From: Olivibacter sp. XZL3
GTDB lineage: Bacteria > Bacteroidota > Bacteroidia > Sphingobacteriales > Sphingobacteriaceae
Direction: 5' to 3'
Length of the DNA: 64,000 bases
NCBI RefSeq assembly: GCF_004368405.1
Contig: NZ_SBJH01000008.1
Span: 210,831-274,830, forward strand
Under the pieces are notes generated by a model. The model worked only from the letters and a program-made list of their open reading frames with translations. It made no database searches and was not told the origin of the DNA. This document shows positions 18,675 through 27,136 of the stretch, one piece after another (positions within the stretch are counted from its first letter, which is position 1; each line of letters begins with the position of its first letter). A program made the position numbers and the translations under genes.

Positions 18675-20786
18675 ATGCACCTTGAAACATTTAATTACGA
18701 TAACAAAATTGTAAGGAATTTCGGTATAGCAACCATTTTCTGGGGAATTGTCGGCATGTCAGTCGGCCTCCTGGTAGCTGTACAACTGGTATGGCCGTTC
18801 ATGAATTTAAACAGTCCCTTTACCACCTTTGGACGCATTCGGCCTTTACACACCAATGCCGTTATTTTCGCCTTCGTAGGTAATGGCATTTTTATGGGGG
18901 TCTACTACTCGTTGCAGCGGCTTCTCAAAGCGCGGATGTATAGCGACCTACTGAGTCGCATTCACTTCTGGGGCTGGCAGCTCGTTATTTTGGCCGCCGC
19001 CATTACACTGCCACTGGGTTTTACCACATCACACGAGTATGCGGAGCTTGAATGGCCTATTGACATCGCTATAACCCTTATTTGGGTGGTTTTTGGTATC
19101 AATATGTTCGGTACCATCATCAAAAGACGCGAGCGCCATATGTATGTGGCTATCTGGTTTTATATTGCGACCTTTGTAACGATTGCGGTACTTCATATTG
19201 TAAACTCCGTTGAATTACCCATTTCGGCCTGGAAAAGTTACTATTTATATGCGGGTGTACAAGATGCTCTTGTACAATGGTGGTATGGTCATAACGCGGT
19301 CGCTTTCTTTTTGACAACCCCCTATTTGGGCATGATGTATTACTTTCTGCCTAAGATGGCCAATCGGCCAGTTTACTCGTATAAGCTTAGTATATTACAT
19401 TTTTGGTCGCTCATCTTTATCTATATATGGGCCGGTCCGCACCATTTGTTATACACATCTTTGCCGGGTTGGGCGCAGTCATTAGGCGTTGTGTTTTCCA
19501 TTATGCTCATTGCACCAAGTTGGGGAGGTATGATCAATGGCTTATTGACTTTACGCGGAGCGTGGGACAAAGTGCGTGCTGAACCTACCTTAAAGTTTAT
19601 GGTCGTCGCCTTAACGGCTTATGGTATGGCCACTTTTGAAGGGCCTATGCTCTCTTTAAAGCAAGTAAATGCCATTGCTCACTTTACCGACTGGATTGTT
19701 GCGCACGTGCATGTTGGCGCATTGGGCTGGAACGGTTTTATGACCTTCGCCATCTTATATTGGGCAATACCGAGAATATACGGAACTACGTTATACTCTA
19801 AAAAATTAGCGAGCGTACACTTCTGGGTAGGTACCCTTGGCATTCTTTTTTACGCAATTCCGATGTATTGGGCGGCCGTGGTGCAAGGGCTTATGTGGAA
19901 AGAGTTTACTCCAGAAGGCGTTTTGAAGTACCCAAGCTTCTTAGCCACTACCCTACAAATTTTACCGATGCATATGTTACGGGCCGTTGGTGGTACGCTG
20001 TACCTGAGTGGTGCTTTATTGATGACATATAACCTCGTCCGTACGATGCGGAAAGGAAAGTTGATCGCAAATGAACCTGCTGAAGCGATGGCTTTAGCGC
20101 CTCTTCGCGTCAACGAGAAATCTACACATAGAAGATTAGAGAGAAAGCCAGCACTTTTCATGGTTCTTGCGCTGATCGTTATACTGATTGGCGGTATGGT
20201 GGAAATGATGCCAACTTTTATGATCTCGTCCAATGTGCCCACGATTAGCAGCGTGAAACCTTATACGCCACTGGAGCTTCAAGGGCGGGATATTTATATC
20301 CGGGAAGGCTGTGTAAACTGCCACTCGCAAACCATCCGTCCCTTCCGTTCAGAAACAGCCAGGTATGGCGAATACAGCAAAGCCGGTGAATTCGTATACG
20401 ACCACCCTTTTCTCTGGGGATCAAAACGTACCGGGCCGGATCTGCATCGGGTGGGCAAAAAATATCCAAACAAGTGGCATTATGATCATTTGATGGATCC
20501 TACTATTACTTCGCCCGGTAGTATTATGCCTCCTTATCCTTGGTTGATCAGTCAGGAATTGGATACAACTAGTACTTCCAGTAAAATCATTGCCATGCGT
20601 AAATTAGGCGTTCCGTACCCTGACGGGTATGAACAGCAAGCGAACGCCGATTTGGTTAAGCAGGCAAAGTTGATCGCCGATGACCTGAAAGAAAATCAGG
20701 TTGATGTAATGAGTGACCGAGAAATTATTGCCATCGTGGCCTATCTCCAGCGGTTAGGAACCGATATAAAAGTAGCTGAAAAATAG
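18675..20786 (+). CDS. ccoNO: cbb3 cytochrome oxidase, fused subunits I and II (CcoN-CcoO)
   Basis: Catalytic core of the high-affinity terminal oxidase. Residues 1-480 are CcoN, a multi-span haem-copper subunit with His ligands in regions such as WWYGHNAVAFF and HVHVGALGW. After one more membrane segment (about 490-510) the CcoO part carries a cytochrome c motif CVNCH (Cys546, Cys549, His550). In most proteobacteria these are two genes; the fusion is a known Bacteroidota form. ccoQ follows after 10 bp. The function is to reduce oxygen to water at low oxygen tension with proton pumping. Confidence 0.96.
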   Translation: MHLETFNYDNKIVRNFGIATIFWGIVGMSVGLLVAVQLVWPFMNLNSPFTTFGRIRPLHTNAVIFAFVGNGIFMGVYYSLQRLLKARMYSDLLSRIHFWGWQLVILAAAITLPLGFTTSHEYAELEWPIDIAITLIWVVFGINMFGTIIKRRERHMYVAIWFYIATFVTIAVLHIVNSVELPISAWKSYYLYAGVQDALVQWWYGHNAVAFFLTTPYLGMMYYFLPKMANRPVYSYKLSILHFWSLIFIYIWAGPHHLLYTSLPGWAQSLGVVFSIMLIAPSWGGMINGLLTLRGAWDKVRAEPTLKFMVVALTAYGMATFEGPMLSLKQVNAIAHFTDWIVAHVHVGALGWNGFMTFAILYWAIPRIYGTTLYSKKLASVHFWVGTLGILFYAIPMYWAAVVQGLMWKEFTPEGVLKYPSFLATTLQILPMHMLRAVGGTLYLSGALLMTYNLVRTMRKGKLIANEPAEAMALAPLRVNEKSTHRRLERKPALFMVLALIVILIGGMVEMMPTFMISSNVPTISSVKPYTPLELQGRDIYIREGCVNCHSQTIRPFRSETARYGEYSKAGEFVYDHPFLWGSKRTGPDLHRVGKKYPNKWHYDHLMDPTITSPGSIMPPYPWLISQELDTTSTSSKIIAMRKLGVPYPDGYEQQANADLVKQAKLIADDLKENQVDVMSDREIIAIVAYLQRLGTDIKVAEK

Positions 20787-20796
20787 ATTTTTAAAT

Positions 20797-20976
20797 ATGT
20801 TTAAGCAAATAACTGATTTAGGAGGTAATGAGTGGTACCTTATTATCTCCCTATGGATATTCCTTGTCTTCTTTATTCTGGTTGCTGTGTTGCTTTTTAG
20901 AATGCGCAAGCCTTATAGCGATTATATGAGTCAGCTCCCATTGGAAGAAGAGGAAGCCAGACAAGGTATTAACTGA
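20797..20976 (+). CDS. ccoQ: cbb3 oxidase small subunit CcoQ
   Basis: A 59-residue protein starting MFKQITDLGG with one membrane helix (about residues 15-35, LIISLWIFLVFFILVAVLLF) followed by RMRKPYSDYM and an acidic tail. This is the CcoQ/FixQ layout. It lies between ccoNO (10 bp) and ccoP (19 bp). CcoQ stabilises the complex. The gene is too short for many gene finders. Confidence 0.88.
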   Translation: MFKQITDLGGNEWYLIISLWIFLVFFILVAVLLFRMRKPYSDYMSQLPLEEEEARQGIN

Positions 20977-20995
20977 CTAAAAACAACAGCATCGT

Positions 20996-21853
20996 ATGAA
21001 CAATTTTTTATTACGGATAGATCCTGTCGCAGCTGTGGAAAACAGCCTTGGTAGCGGAAATATCCATCGGGATATCTTAATTATTACCCTTTTGGTAGTA
21101 GCCTTGCTTGTGTTGGTCGCAGCTGTTGTGTTGCACAAAGCGTTTAAGACCCTTATTCGTGTCACCATGCCCGAGATCGAGTTAAGCGAAGCCGCTAGCG
21201 CTAAGGCAAGAAAAGCGGAGCGACGTGAGCGCTTGAAAATGCGGTGGAACAAACTAATGGGACTGCGGCCCTTGGCAGAGGAAGAGGACTTATTGATTGA
21301 CCATGCCTATGACGGTATTAAAGAATTGGACAATCCCACTCCAGTGTGGTTTATGGGACTTTTTTATGCAACAATGGTCTTTGGTCTGGTTTACTTTTCC
21401 GTATATCATGTTTTTGGCTGGGGATTGAATCAGGACGACGAATATCAGCAGGAAATGTTAGTAGCGGAAAAGGAGCGTCAAGTATACCTGGCCAGTCAAG
21501 CCAATAATGTAGACGAAAACACGGTAGAAATAGACAATAGTGCCGAAATCTTGGCGGAAGGCAAGGCTGTATTTAATCAAAATTGCGTTGCTTGCCATGG
21601 GGCGCTGGGCGAAGGCGGAATTGGACCTAACCTAACGGATGCCTACTGGTTACATGGCGGTAGCATTAAAGCCGTATTCAAGACAATTAAACGAGGTGTT
21701 CCGGATAAGGGTATGATTGCCTGGGAACAACAATTGTCGCCGGGACAGATCGCTCAAGTGGCCAATTACATTTTGTCGCTGCAAGGTACCACGCCACCAA
21801 ACGCTAAAGCGCCTCAGGGCGATCTCGATACAGAGGCGAGCGTGGTGAACTAA
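20996..21853 (+). CDS. ccoP: cbb3 oxidase subunit III (CcoP), single haem
   Basis: Membrane-anchored cytochrome c that passes electrons to CcoO. There are two membrane segments (about 22-45 and 116-140). The CcoP-type N-terminal domain includes the NPTPVWF(M) signature near residue 110. There is one cytochrome c domain with CVACH (Cys197, Cys200, His201), and PNLTD follows. Proteobacterial CcoP carries two haem c groups; this protein has only one CxxCH in its 285 residues. Confidence 0.93.
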   Translation: MNNFLLRIDPVAAVENSLGSGNIHRDILIITLLVVALLVLVAAVVLHKAFKTLIRVTMPEIELSEAASAKARKAERRERLKMRWNKLMGLRPLAEEEDLLIDHAYDGIKELDNPTPVWFMGLFYATMVFGLVYFSVYHVFGWGLNQDDEYQQEMLVAEKERQVYLASQANNVDENTVEIDNSAEILAEGKAVFNQNCVACHGALGEGGIGPNLTDAYWLHGGSIKAVFKTIKRGVPDKGMIAWEQQLSPGQIAQVANYILSLQGTTPPNAKAPQGDLDTEASVVN

Positions 21854-21879
21854 TGATTGAAAGTTAATAAGCAAAGCAC

Positions 21880-23274
21880 ATGAAGAGCACGTCTTTATCG
21901 GTTGATGCGCAAAAGGAAAAGCGTCGGTGGATCTACGCCAAAAAAGTGTCGGGCAGTTATTTCGCATATAGGCAATACGTCGGATACACTTTATTAGCAT
22001 TGCTCCTATCGGCGCCCTTCCTTAAAATAGGTGGAGAGCCATTGCTTATGTTCAAAATTATTGAGCGCAAGTTCTTTGTCTTCGGTTCGGTTTTCTATCC
22101 GCAGGATCTGCACATTTTCGTGTTTGGAATGCTGATTGCCATGGTTTGTATTGTGCTATTTACGGTAGTATATGGTAGGATCTGGTGCGGTTGGGCTTGT
22201 CCGCAAACCATTTTTATGGAGTTAATTTTCCGACGTATAGAGTACTGGATCGAGGGTGATGCGAATCAACAGCGACGGCTGAACAAGGGGAGTTGGACAA
22301 AGGAAAAACTTATAAAAAAGGTATCGAAGCATGCTGTCTTCTTTTTGATTTCCTTTCTGATTGCGAACCTTTTTTTAAGCTATATCATTGGCGTTGATGC
22401 ACTTGTAGGCATCATCACTGATCCTGTGCAAAGTCATTTTGCCGGTTTTGTGTCCATCATGTTGTTTACGCTCGTCTTTTATGCGGTATTTGCCTTTGCG
22501 AGGGAAATAGTATGCACCACTATTTGTCCTTACGGCCGATTGCAAGGTGTGCTTTTAGACGACCAAAGCATTTCTGTCGCATATCACTATAGGCGTGGAG
22601 AGCCTCGCGGTAGCATTCGAAAAGCGCAGGCGGACAAAACGCTGGGGGATTGTGTGGACTGCAACTTATGTGTTCAGGTCTGTCCTACCGGAATAGATAT
22701 CAGAAACGGAATACAGATGGAATGCATTAATTGCACGGCCTGTATGGACGCCTGTGACGGTGTTATGGAGAAGGTTCGCCGACCGAAAGGACTGATAGGG
22801 TTCTATTCGCAAAAGGAAATCGAATTTGGCCCTGAACGGAAGAAGAATGTGCGAGCCATTGCGTACAGCGTAGTATTATTGGTGCTCGTCGGAATTTTTT
22901 GCGGTTTGATCTTAAATAGAAGTGTTGTGGACGGAACCTTACTCAGAGCGAGCGGCACCAGCTATATTTTCAGAGATGATGGGACGGTGACCAATTTATA
23001 TAATATGGAACTTACGAACAAGTCGTCTAAGAAGATTCCTTTTGGGATCAGCAGTGCAGACAGACGCTTTCAGGTACAAGTGTTGAGCGATAAAAAGATG
23101 TTGGCTGCAGGCGAAACGCTGCGATTTTCTCTATTCCTTATTATACCGAAAAAAGAAGTTGGCACCTACAAAACCAGCGTGAAGCTCTGTATCGGCTCCG
23201 AAGGAAAGGTGATAAAGAAAATGAAAACGAACTTCGTGGCGCCTCCGGTAGCTCAGCAAAGAGGGGCGAACTGA
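21880..23274 (+). CDS. ccoG: cbb3 oxidase accessory ferredoxin-type protein CcoG
   Basis: Membrane-bound Fe-S protein (CcoG/RdxA/FixG) that helps copper reduction and maturation of cbb3 oxidase. It has several membrane spans (about 32-50, 75-100, 150-175, 190-210, 330-350). The CGWACPQT motif is near residue 107, and two ferredoxin clusters follow with CVDCNLCVQVCP and CINCTACMDAC (about 257-292). The C-terminal Ig-like FixG domain is at about 355-455. The length of 464 residues is normal. It is followed by ccoH after 31 bp. Confidence 0.95.
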   Translation: MKSTSLSVDAQKEKRRWIYAKKVSGSYFAYRQYVGYTLLALLLSAPFLKIGGEPLLMFKIIERKFFVFGSVFYPQDLHIFVFGMLIAMVCIVLFTVVYGRIWCGWACPQTIFMELIFRRIEYWIEGDANQQRRLNKGSWTKEKLIKKVSKHAVFFLISFLIANLFLSYIIGVDALVGIITDPVQSHFAGFVSIMLFTLVFYAVFAFAREIVCTTICPYGRLQGVLLDDQSISVAYHYRRGEPRGSIRKAQADKTLGDCVDCNLCVQVCPTGIDIRNGIQMECINCTACMDACDGVMEKVRRPKGLIGFYSQKEIEFGPERKKNVRAIAYSVVLLVLVGIFCGLILNRSVVDGTLLRASGTSYIFRDDGTVTNLYNMELTNKSSKKIPFGISSADRRFQVQVLSDKKMLAAGETLRFSLFLIIPKKEVGTYKTSVKLCIGSEGKVIKKMKTNFVAPPVAQQRGAN

Positions 23275-23305
23275 AAGAGTAGACTGTAAATTTAGATAAC
23301 ACCAT

Positions 23306-23731
23306 ATGAACTGGGGAATGAAGATTGTAATAGGGATGGCATTAGCCATGTCATCCATTGTAGCTACCGGCATTTACATGGTAAGCAAAGACACAGACAG
23401 TTTGGAAGAGGCAGATTATTACGAAAAGGGTTTAAACTATGAACAAGCCTATGAAAAGAAAGAGAACGTTGTTCGCTATCAGCGGAAAGTGAGTTTAGAC
23501 ATTTTGGGTGACAGCTTGGTGATTTCGTTTGCCGAAGTCAACAATAAAGGGACGATTGAATTCTTAAGACCTTCCAACAGGTCATTAGACCAACAAATCC
23601 CGTTTTCTACCCTACAGTCGTCCTACACAGTTCCCCTCGGCCGCCTTAAGCAAGGCTTATGGCATATTAAGTTAAGTTGGGAAAGTAATACGAGATCTTA
23701 TTTCCAGGAGGAAAATCTGTATTTAAATTAA
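23306..23731 (+). CDS. ccoH: FixH-family protein CcoH
   Basis: A 141-residue protein with an N-terminal membrane anchor (about 5-25) and a periplasmic domain. The DYYEKGLNYEQAY motif (about 39-51) is the FixH signature. CcoH takes part in assembly of the cbb3 oxidase. It lies between ccoG and the SafE-like gene. Confidence 0.88.
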   Translation: MNWGMKIVIGMALAMSSIVATGIYMVSKDTDSLEEADYYEKGLNYEQAYEKKENVVRYQRKVSLDILGDSLVISFAEVNNKGTIEFLRPSNRSLDQQIPFSTLQSSYTVPLGRLKQGLWHIKLSWESNTRSYFQEENLYLN

Positions 23732-23757
23732 AATAAATCTGTAAACACCCTGAATAT

Positions 23758-24447
23758 ATGGTACTTGCCTTTTTCATCGGATTGATAGCCAGTGTGCACT
23801 GCGTAGGGATGTGCGGGCCGCTGATGTTTGCATTGCCTATCGAAGGCGGTTCTTGGTTTCATCATTTGAGTCCTCAATTGCTGTATCAGTCTGGCAGGAT
23901 TTTGAGTTACAGTTTTTTAGGTTTTCTGTTAGGGATGCTTGGTGCAGGGGCCGCTCTAAAAGGATGGCAGCAATATGCAAGTTTGCTCAGCGGGAGCATC
24001 TTGGTTTTACTGGCATTTTTCTATTTTATGCAGCGCTATGGTTTTGGACGCCGCTCTTACGGAGATGCTTTCATTCAACCGCTGTTAAATAAAATGGGTT
24101 TTTGGCTGCGACGCCCCGGAGGCCACTTTATGGTAGGCATATTGAATGGTTTCTTGCCTTGCGGAATGGTTTATTTAGCCTTGGCCACCGCGCTAAACAC
24201 GGGATCTCCCTTAAACGGTGCCCTTTTCATGGCGTTATTCGGACTGGGAACTATGCCATTATTGCTTTTAACAACTACTTTTGGCCGTTACTTCATGGGG
24301 CGACACCTAAAGGTGCGATTTGCGAGTCTCCTTCCTGTGCTGTTTTTGGTTATGGGCATTTGGTTTATCCTTCGAGGTGCTAACCTTAACATCGCCTACT
24401 TAAGTCCGCTTCTCTATCCAGAATCAGGCGGCATGTTCTGTCGGTAG
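23758..24447 (+). CDS. sulfite exporter TauE/SafE-like (UreH-like) membrane protein
   Basis: A polytopic membrane protein of 229 residues with about six segments. It begins with the signature GLIASVHCVGMCGPL (residues 8-22), and a second copy-like motif NGFLPCGMVYLAL lies near 133-145. Such proteins are common at the end of Bacteroidota cbb3 clusters and are thought to move copper or other metal for oxidase assembly. The HC-x-GMC residues could bind copper. Its exact substrate is unknown. Confidence 0.85.
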   Translation: MVLAFFIGLIASVHCVGMCGPLMFALPIEGGSWFHHLSPQLLYQSGRILSYSFLGFLLGMLGAGAALKGWQQYASLLSGSILVLLAFFYFMQRYGFGRRSYGDAFIQPLLNKMGFWLRRPGGHFMVGILNGFLPCGMVYLALATALNTGSPLNGALFMALFGLGTMPLLLLTTTFGRYFMGRHLKVRFASLLPVLFLVMGIWFILRGANLNIAYLSPLLYPESGGMFCR

Positions 24448-24448
24448 T

Positions 24449-24787
24449 TTATTTTCGAAATAGCCGTTTAAAAAAGCTGCTTTTCATTCCGACAAACCAG
24501 TCGTCTCCCCTTTTTTCCAAGCTATAGGTATTAATATAATTGCCCTGTCCTATTGCGCCGCGGCCGGTTGACAGATCAAAAGCATGGCGGTGGTACGGAC
24601 ATATTAACTGTTTGTTTTCACACCAGCCTGTACTCAAATCCGCGCCGGCATGTGGGCATTTCCAGGCCACGGCAAAAAGCTCCTGGTCGTAATTGACCAG
24701 ACAAATTGTTTTCCCAGCAATGCTGAGCTTGGTAATGCTATTTAATGCTGGCATCGATGCTTTGTCGATTTTATACCAATGGATCAT
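24449..24787 (-). CDS. Rieske [2Fe-2S] domain protein
   Basis: A small soluble ferredoxin of 112 residues. The two cluster motifs are CPH (Cys44, His46) and CPYH (Cys63, His66), with the usual spacing. There is no signal peptide or membrane helix, so it resembles the ferredoxin components of dioxygenases or the NirD-type small subunit rather than a bc1 Rieske protein. It is convergent with the end of the cbb3 cluster (1 bp between stops), so it is probably not part of that operon. Confidence 0.88.
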   Translation of the reverse strand: MIHWYKIDKASMPALNSITKLSIAGKTICLVNYDQELFAVAWKCPHAGADLSTGWCENKQLICPYHRHAFDLSTGRGAIGQGNYINTYSLEKRGDDWFVGMKSSFFKRLFRK

Positions 24788-24964
24788 GCTTTATTATTTG
24801 TTATTGGTCATTTCTGATTGCTCCGTGCTATATGCTGAATCATTCTCTTTAGGTGAATTTAATGAAAAATTATTAAACTGCTAATTGATGGAAGACCTGA
24901 TACCTTCCTACAATCAAAGGAAGCGATATGTTTGGCTGGTAATGGGTTGTCGAGATGAACAGCA

Positions 24965-24995
24965 TTGGATATAAAGCCCAGTTTAGTTAAGTTTG
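24965..24995 (+). promoter_or_regulatory. queG promoter, leaderless type
   Basis: TTG at 24965-24967, then 20 bp, then the -7 box TAAGTTTG (24988-24995). Only four bases (CATT) separate it from the ATG at 25000, so transcription should start at or next to the start codon. Confidence 0.65.
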
Positions 24996-24999
24996 CATT

Positions 25000-25935
25000 A
25001 TGTTAACGGCGGCGGAGAGATACTCTAAATTGATCAAGGAAGAAGCGAAACGTTTAGGTTTCGTTTTCTGTGGCATTGCTAAAGCCGAGTTTTTAGAGGA
25101 GGAAGCGCCCCGTTTAGAAAAATGGTTAAAGGAGCAGATGCATGGAGAAATGCACTATATGGAAAACCATTTTGACAAACGGCTGGATCCACGTCTTTTA
25201 GTTGACGATGCCAAGTCGATTATTTCATTAGGTTTTAATTATTACACGGCTGACTTACAAAAAGATAAGGATTCACCGAAAATATCCCGATATGCCTATG
25301 GTATGGACTACCATACGGTCATCAAAGAAAAACTCAAGTCGCTTCTGCACGTGATGCAAGATGAAATCGGAGAAGTGGGTGGAAGAGCTTTCGTCGATTC
25401 GGCACCTGTATTAGATCGTGCCTGGGCCAAGCGGTCGGGATTAGGTTGGATTGGCAAAAACAGTAATTTAATCAACAGACAACAAGGCTCTTTCTTTTTT
25501 TTATGTGAATTGATAGTTGATGTAGCGCTTGCTTATGACGTCGCCGCTACAAAGGATTATTGCGGAACCTGTACTCGCTGTATAGACGCTTGTCCAACTG
25601 AGGCTATCGTTGCGCCGCAGATTGTAAATGGAAGCAAGTGCATCTCTTATTTGACGATAGAACTTAAAAATGAGATCCCGGATGATTTTGTTGGAAAGAT
25701 GGATAATTGGATGTTTGGATGTGATGTATGTCAGGATGTTTGCCCGTGGAATCGTTTTGCAGAACCTCATCAAGAAGAGGCCTTTAAGCCCCATCCGGAC
25801 TTATTGGAGATGACGAAGCAGGATTGGGAGGAAATTACCGAAGAAACTTTTCAGCGCGTTTTCAAGAAATCGGCTGTCAAGCGTGCAAAATTTTCGGGTC
25901 TGACGAGAAATATCAAATTTTTGGGTAATCGTTGA
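25000..25935 (+). CDS. queG: epoxyqueuosine reductase
   Basis: Last step of queuosine synthesis in tRNA: reduces epoxyqueuosine to queuosine using cobalamin and Fe-S clusters. The first cluster motif [12 protein letters not shown] starts at Cys188 and the second, CDVCQDVCP, lies near 246-254. DUF1730-type N-terminal sequence covers residues 20-170. The 311-residue length is that of the short QueG form. It depends on cobalamin, and an adenosyltransferase gene is at 4383, although QueG needs the non-adenosylated cofactor. Confidence 0.95.
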   Translation: MLTAAERYSKLIKEEAKRLGFVFCGIAKAEFLEEEAPRLEKWLKEQMHGEMHYMENHFDKRLDPRLLVDDAKSIISLGFNYYTADLQKDKDSPKISRYAYGMDYHTVIKEKLKSLLHVMQDEIGEVGGRAFVDSAPVLDRAWAKRSGLGWIGKNSNLINRQQGSFFFLCELIVDVALAYDVAATKDYCGTCTRCIDACPTEAIVAPQIVNGSKCISYLTIELKNEIPDDFVGKMDNWMFGCDVCQDVCPWNRFAEPHQEEAFKPHPDLLEMTKQDWEEITEETFQRVFKKSAVKRAKFSGLTRNIKFLGNR

Positions 25936-26028
25936 GTGATAGTGGAATAGTAAGGAGTAGGGAAATTGTTAATACCTCCCAGCTTTACCGATTACCTGAT
26001 ACCTAGAATGAGTCAGTATTTTCCCTTT

Positions 26029-27054
26029 TTAACTAATTAACTTTTTACAGATGCGTTTTATTAAAGCAGGGCCTTCATAGATAAAACCGGTGTATAACTG
26101 CACAAGCGAGGCACCTGCAGCCAGTTTTTCCATTGCATCGGCTTCACTATGGATACCGCCGACACCAATGATCGGAAAAGCCTTAGCTGATTTTTCAGAA
26201 AGGTACCGGATCACTTCTGTTGAGCGTTTTGTTAACGGCTTCCCGCTAAGACCTCCCGGTTCATTTTTTAACTTTTCAGGGGCATGAAGGCCTTCTCTGG
26301 AAATGGTGGTGTTTGTCGCAATTACGCCTGCTATACCGGTTCTTGTTACAATTTCGACAATATCATCTAACTGACTGTTGGTTAAATCGGGCGCTATTTT
26401 CAATAGAATGGGACGGGATATGCCATTTTTCAAATTACGCTGTTGTAACGTATTTAGGATGTGTGTAAGCGGCTCTTTTTCCTGCAAGTCTCGCAAGCCA
26501 GGTGTATTCGGCGAGCTGACATTTACCACAAAGTAATCGACCACATCGAAAAGCGCATCGAAACACAGAATATAGTCCTTTACAGCATCTTCATTTGGGG
26601 TTAATTTATTCTTTCCGATGTTTCCGCCAATGATAACATCTCCCCTTTTCTTCAGGAATTTTAACCTCGTCGCGGCCACGTCTACCCCTTGATTGTTAAA
26701 GCCCATTCGATTAATCAGCGCTTCATCGGCCGTTAAGCGAAACATTCGAGGCTTGTCGTTACCTGGTTGTGGTTTCGGAGTAACCGTCCCGATCTCGATA
26801 AAGCCGAAGCCTAAGTCGACCAACTCATCAACATATTCGGCGTTTTTATCAAAACCAGCGGCAAGGCCTACCGGGTTTTTAAATGTCAAACCAAAAACTG
26901 TCCTTTGTAAACGCGGATCTTCGTAAGTGAAGGCCGCTCTGATCAGTTTACTTCCTCCCCATATTTTATTTGCAGCTTTTAAGCCCCCGGTCACATTATG
27001 ATGTGCTGTTTCCGGGTTCATTAGAAAAAAAAATGGTTTGACGAGTTTATACAT
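26029..27054 (-). CDS. pyrD: dihydroorotate dehydrogenase (quinone)
   Basis: Oxidises dihydroorotate to orotate in pyrimidine synthesis and passes electrons to quinone. It is a class 2 enzyme: N-terminal membrane-association helix ([19 protein letters not shown]), FMN-binding barrel, [12 protein letters not shown], and the catalytic Ser in [11 protein letters not shown]. The frame extends to 27081, but the ATG at 27054 gives the family N-terminus and has a -7-like box ending 4 bp upstream. The final length is 341 residues. Confidence 0.94.
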   Translation of the reverse strand: MYKLVKPFFFLMNPETAHHNVTGGLKAANKIWGGSKLIRAAFTYEDPRLQRTVFGLTFKNPVGLAAGFDKNAEYVDELVDLGFGFIEIGTVTPKPQPGNDKPRMFRLTADEALINRMGFNNQGVDVAATRLKFLKKRGDVIIGGNIGKNKLTPNEDAVKDYILCFDALFDVVDYFVVNVSSPNTPGLRDLQEKEPLTHILNTLQQRNLKNGISRPILLKIAPDLTNSQLDDIVEIVTRTGIAGVIATNTTISREGLHAPEKLKNEPGGLSGKPLTKRSTEVIRYLSEKSAKAFPIIGVGGIHSEADAMEKLAAGASLVQLYTGFIYEGPALIKRICKKLIS

Positions 27055-27058
27055 GGCG

Positions 27059-27066
27059 CAAAGATG
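27059..27066 (-). promoter_or_regulatory. pyrD -7 element, leaderless type
   Basis: On the minus strand CATCTTTG differs from TAnnTTTG only in the first base. It ends four bases (CGCC) before the ATG at 27054. A TTG about 20 bp further upstream could be the -33 element. Confidence 0.5.
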
Positions 27067-27120
27067 ATGAAAAATAGGCAATGAAACAATTAGCTGACGT
27101 AGTCAACATAAAAAAATTCG

Positions 27121-27128
27121 TACTTTTG
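27121..27128 (+). promoter_or_regulatory. -7 promoter element of the ABC-F gene
   Basis: TACTTTTG is an exact match to TAnnTTTG, 8 bp before the ATG at 27137. The -33 region is not clear. The leader would be only about 3 nt. Confidence 0.6.
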
Positions 27129-27136
27129 CAGCCGCT

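Noticed and set aside
24449..24787. Rieske protein as part of the cbb3 operon
   Set aside because: It is on the opposite strand and convergent, so it cannot be in the same transcript.
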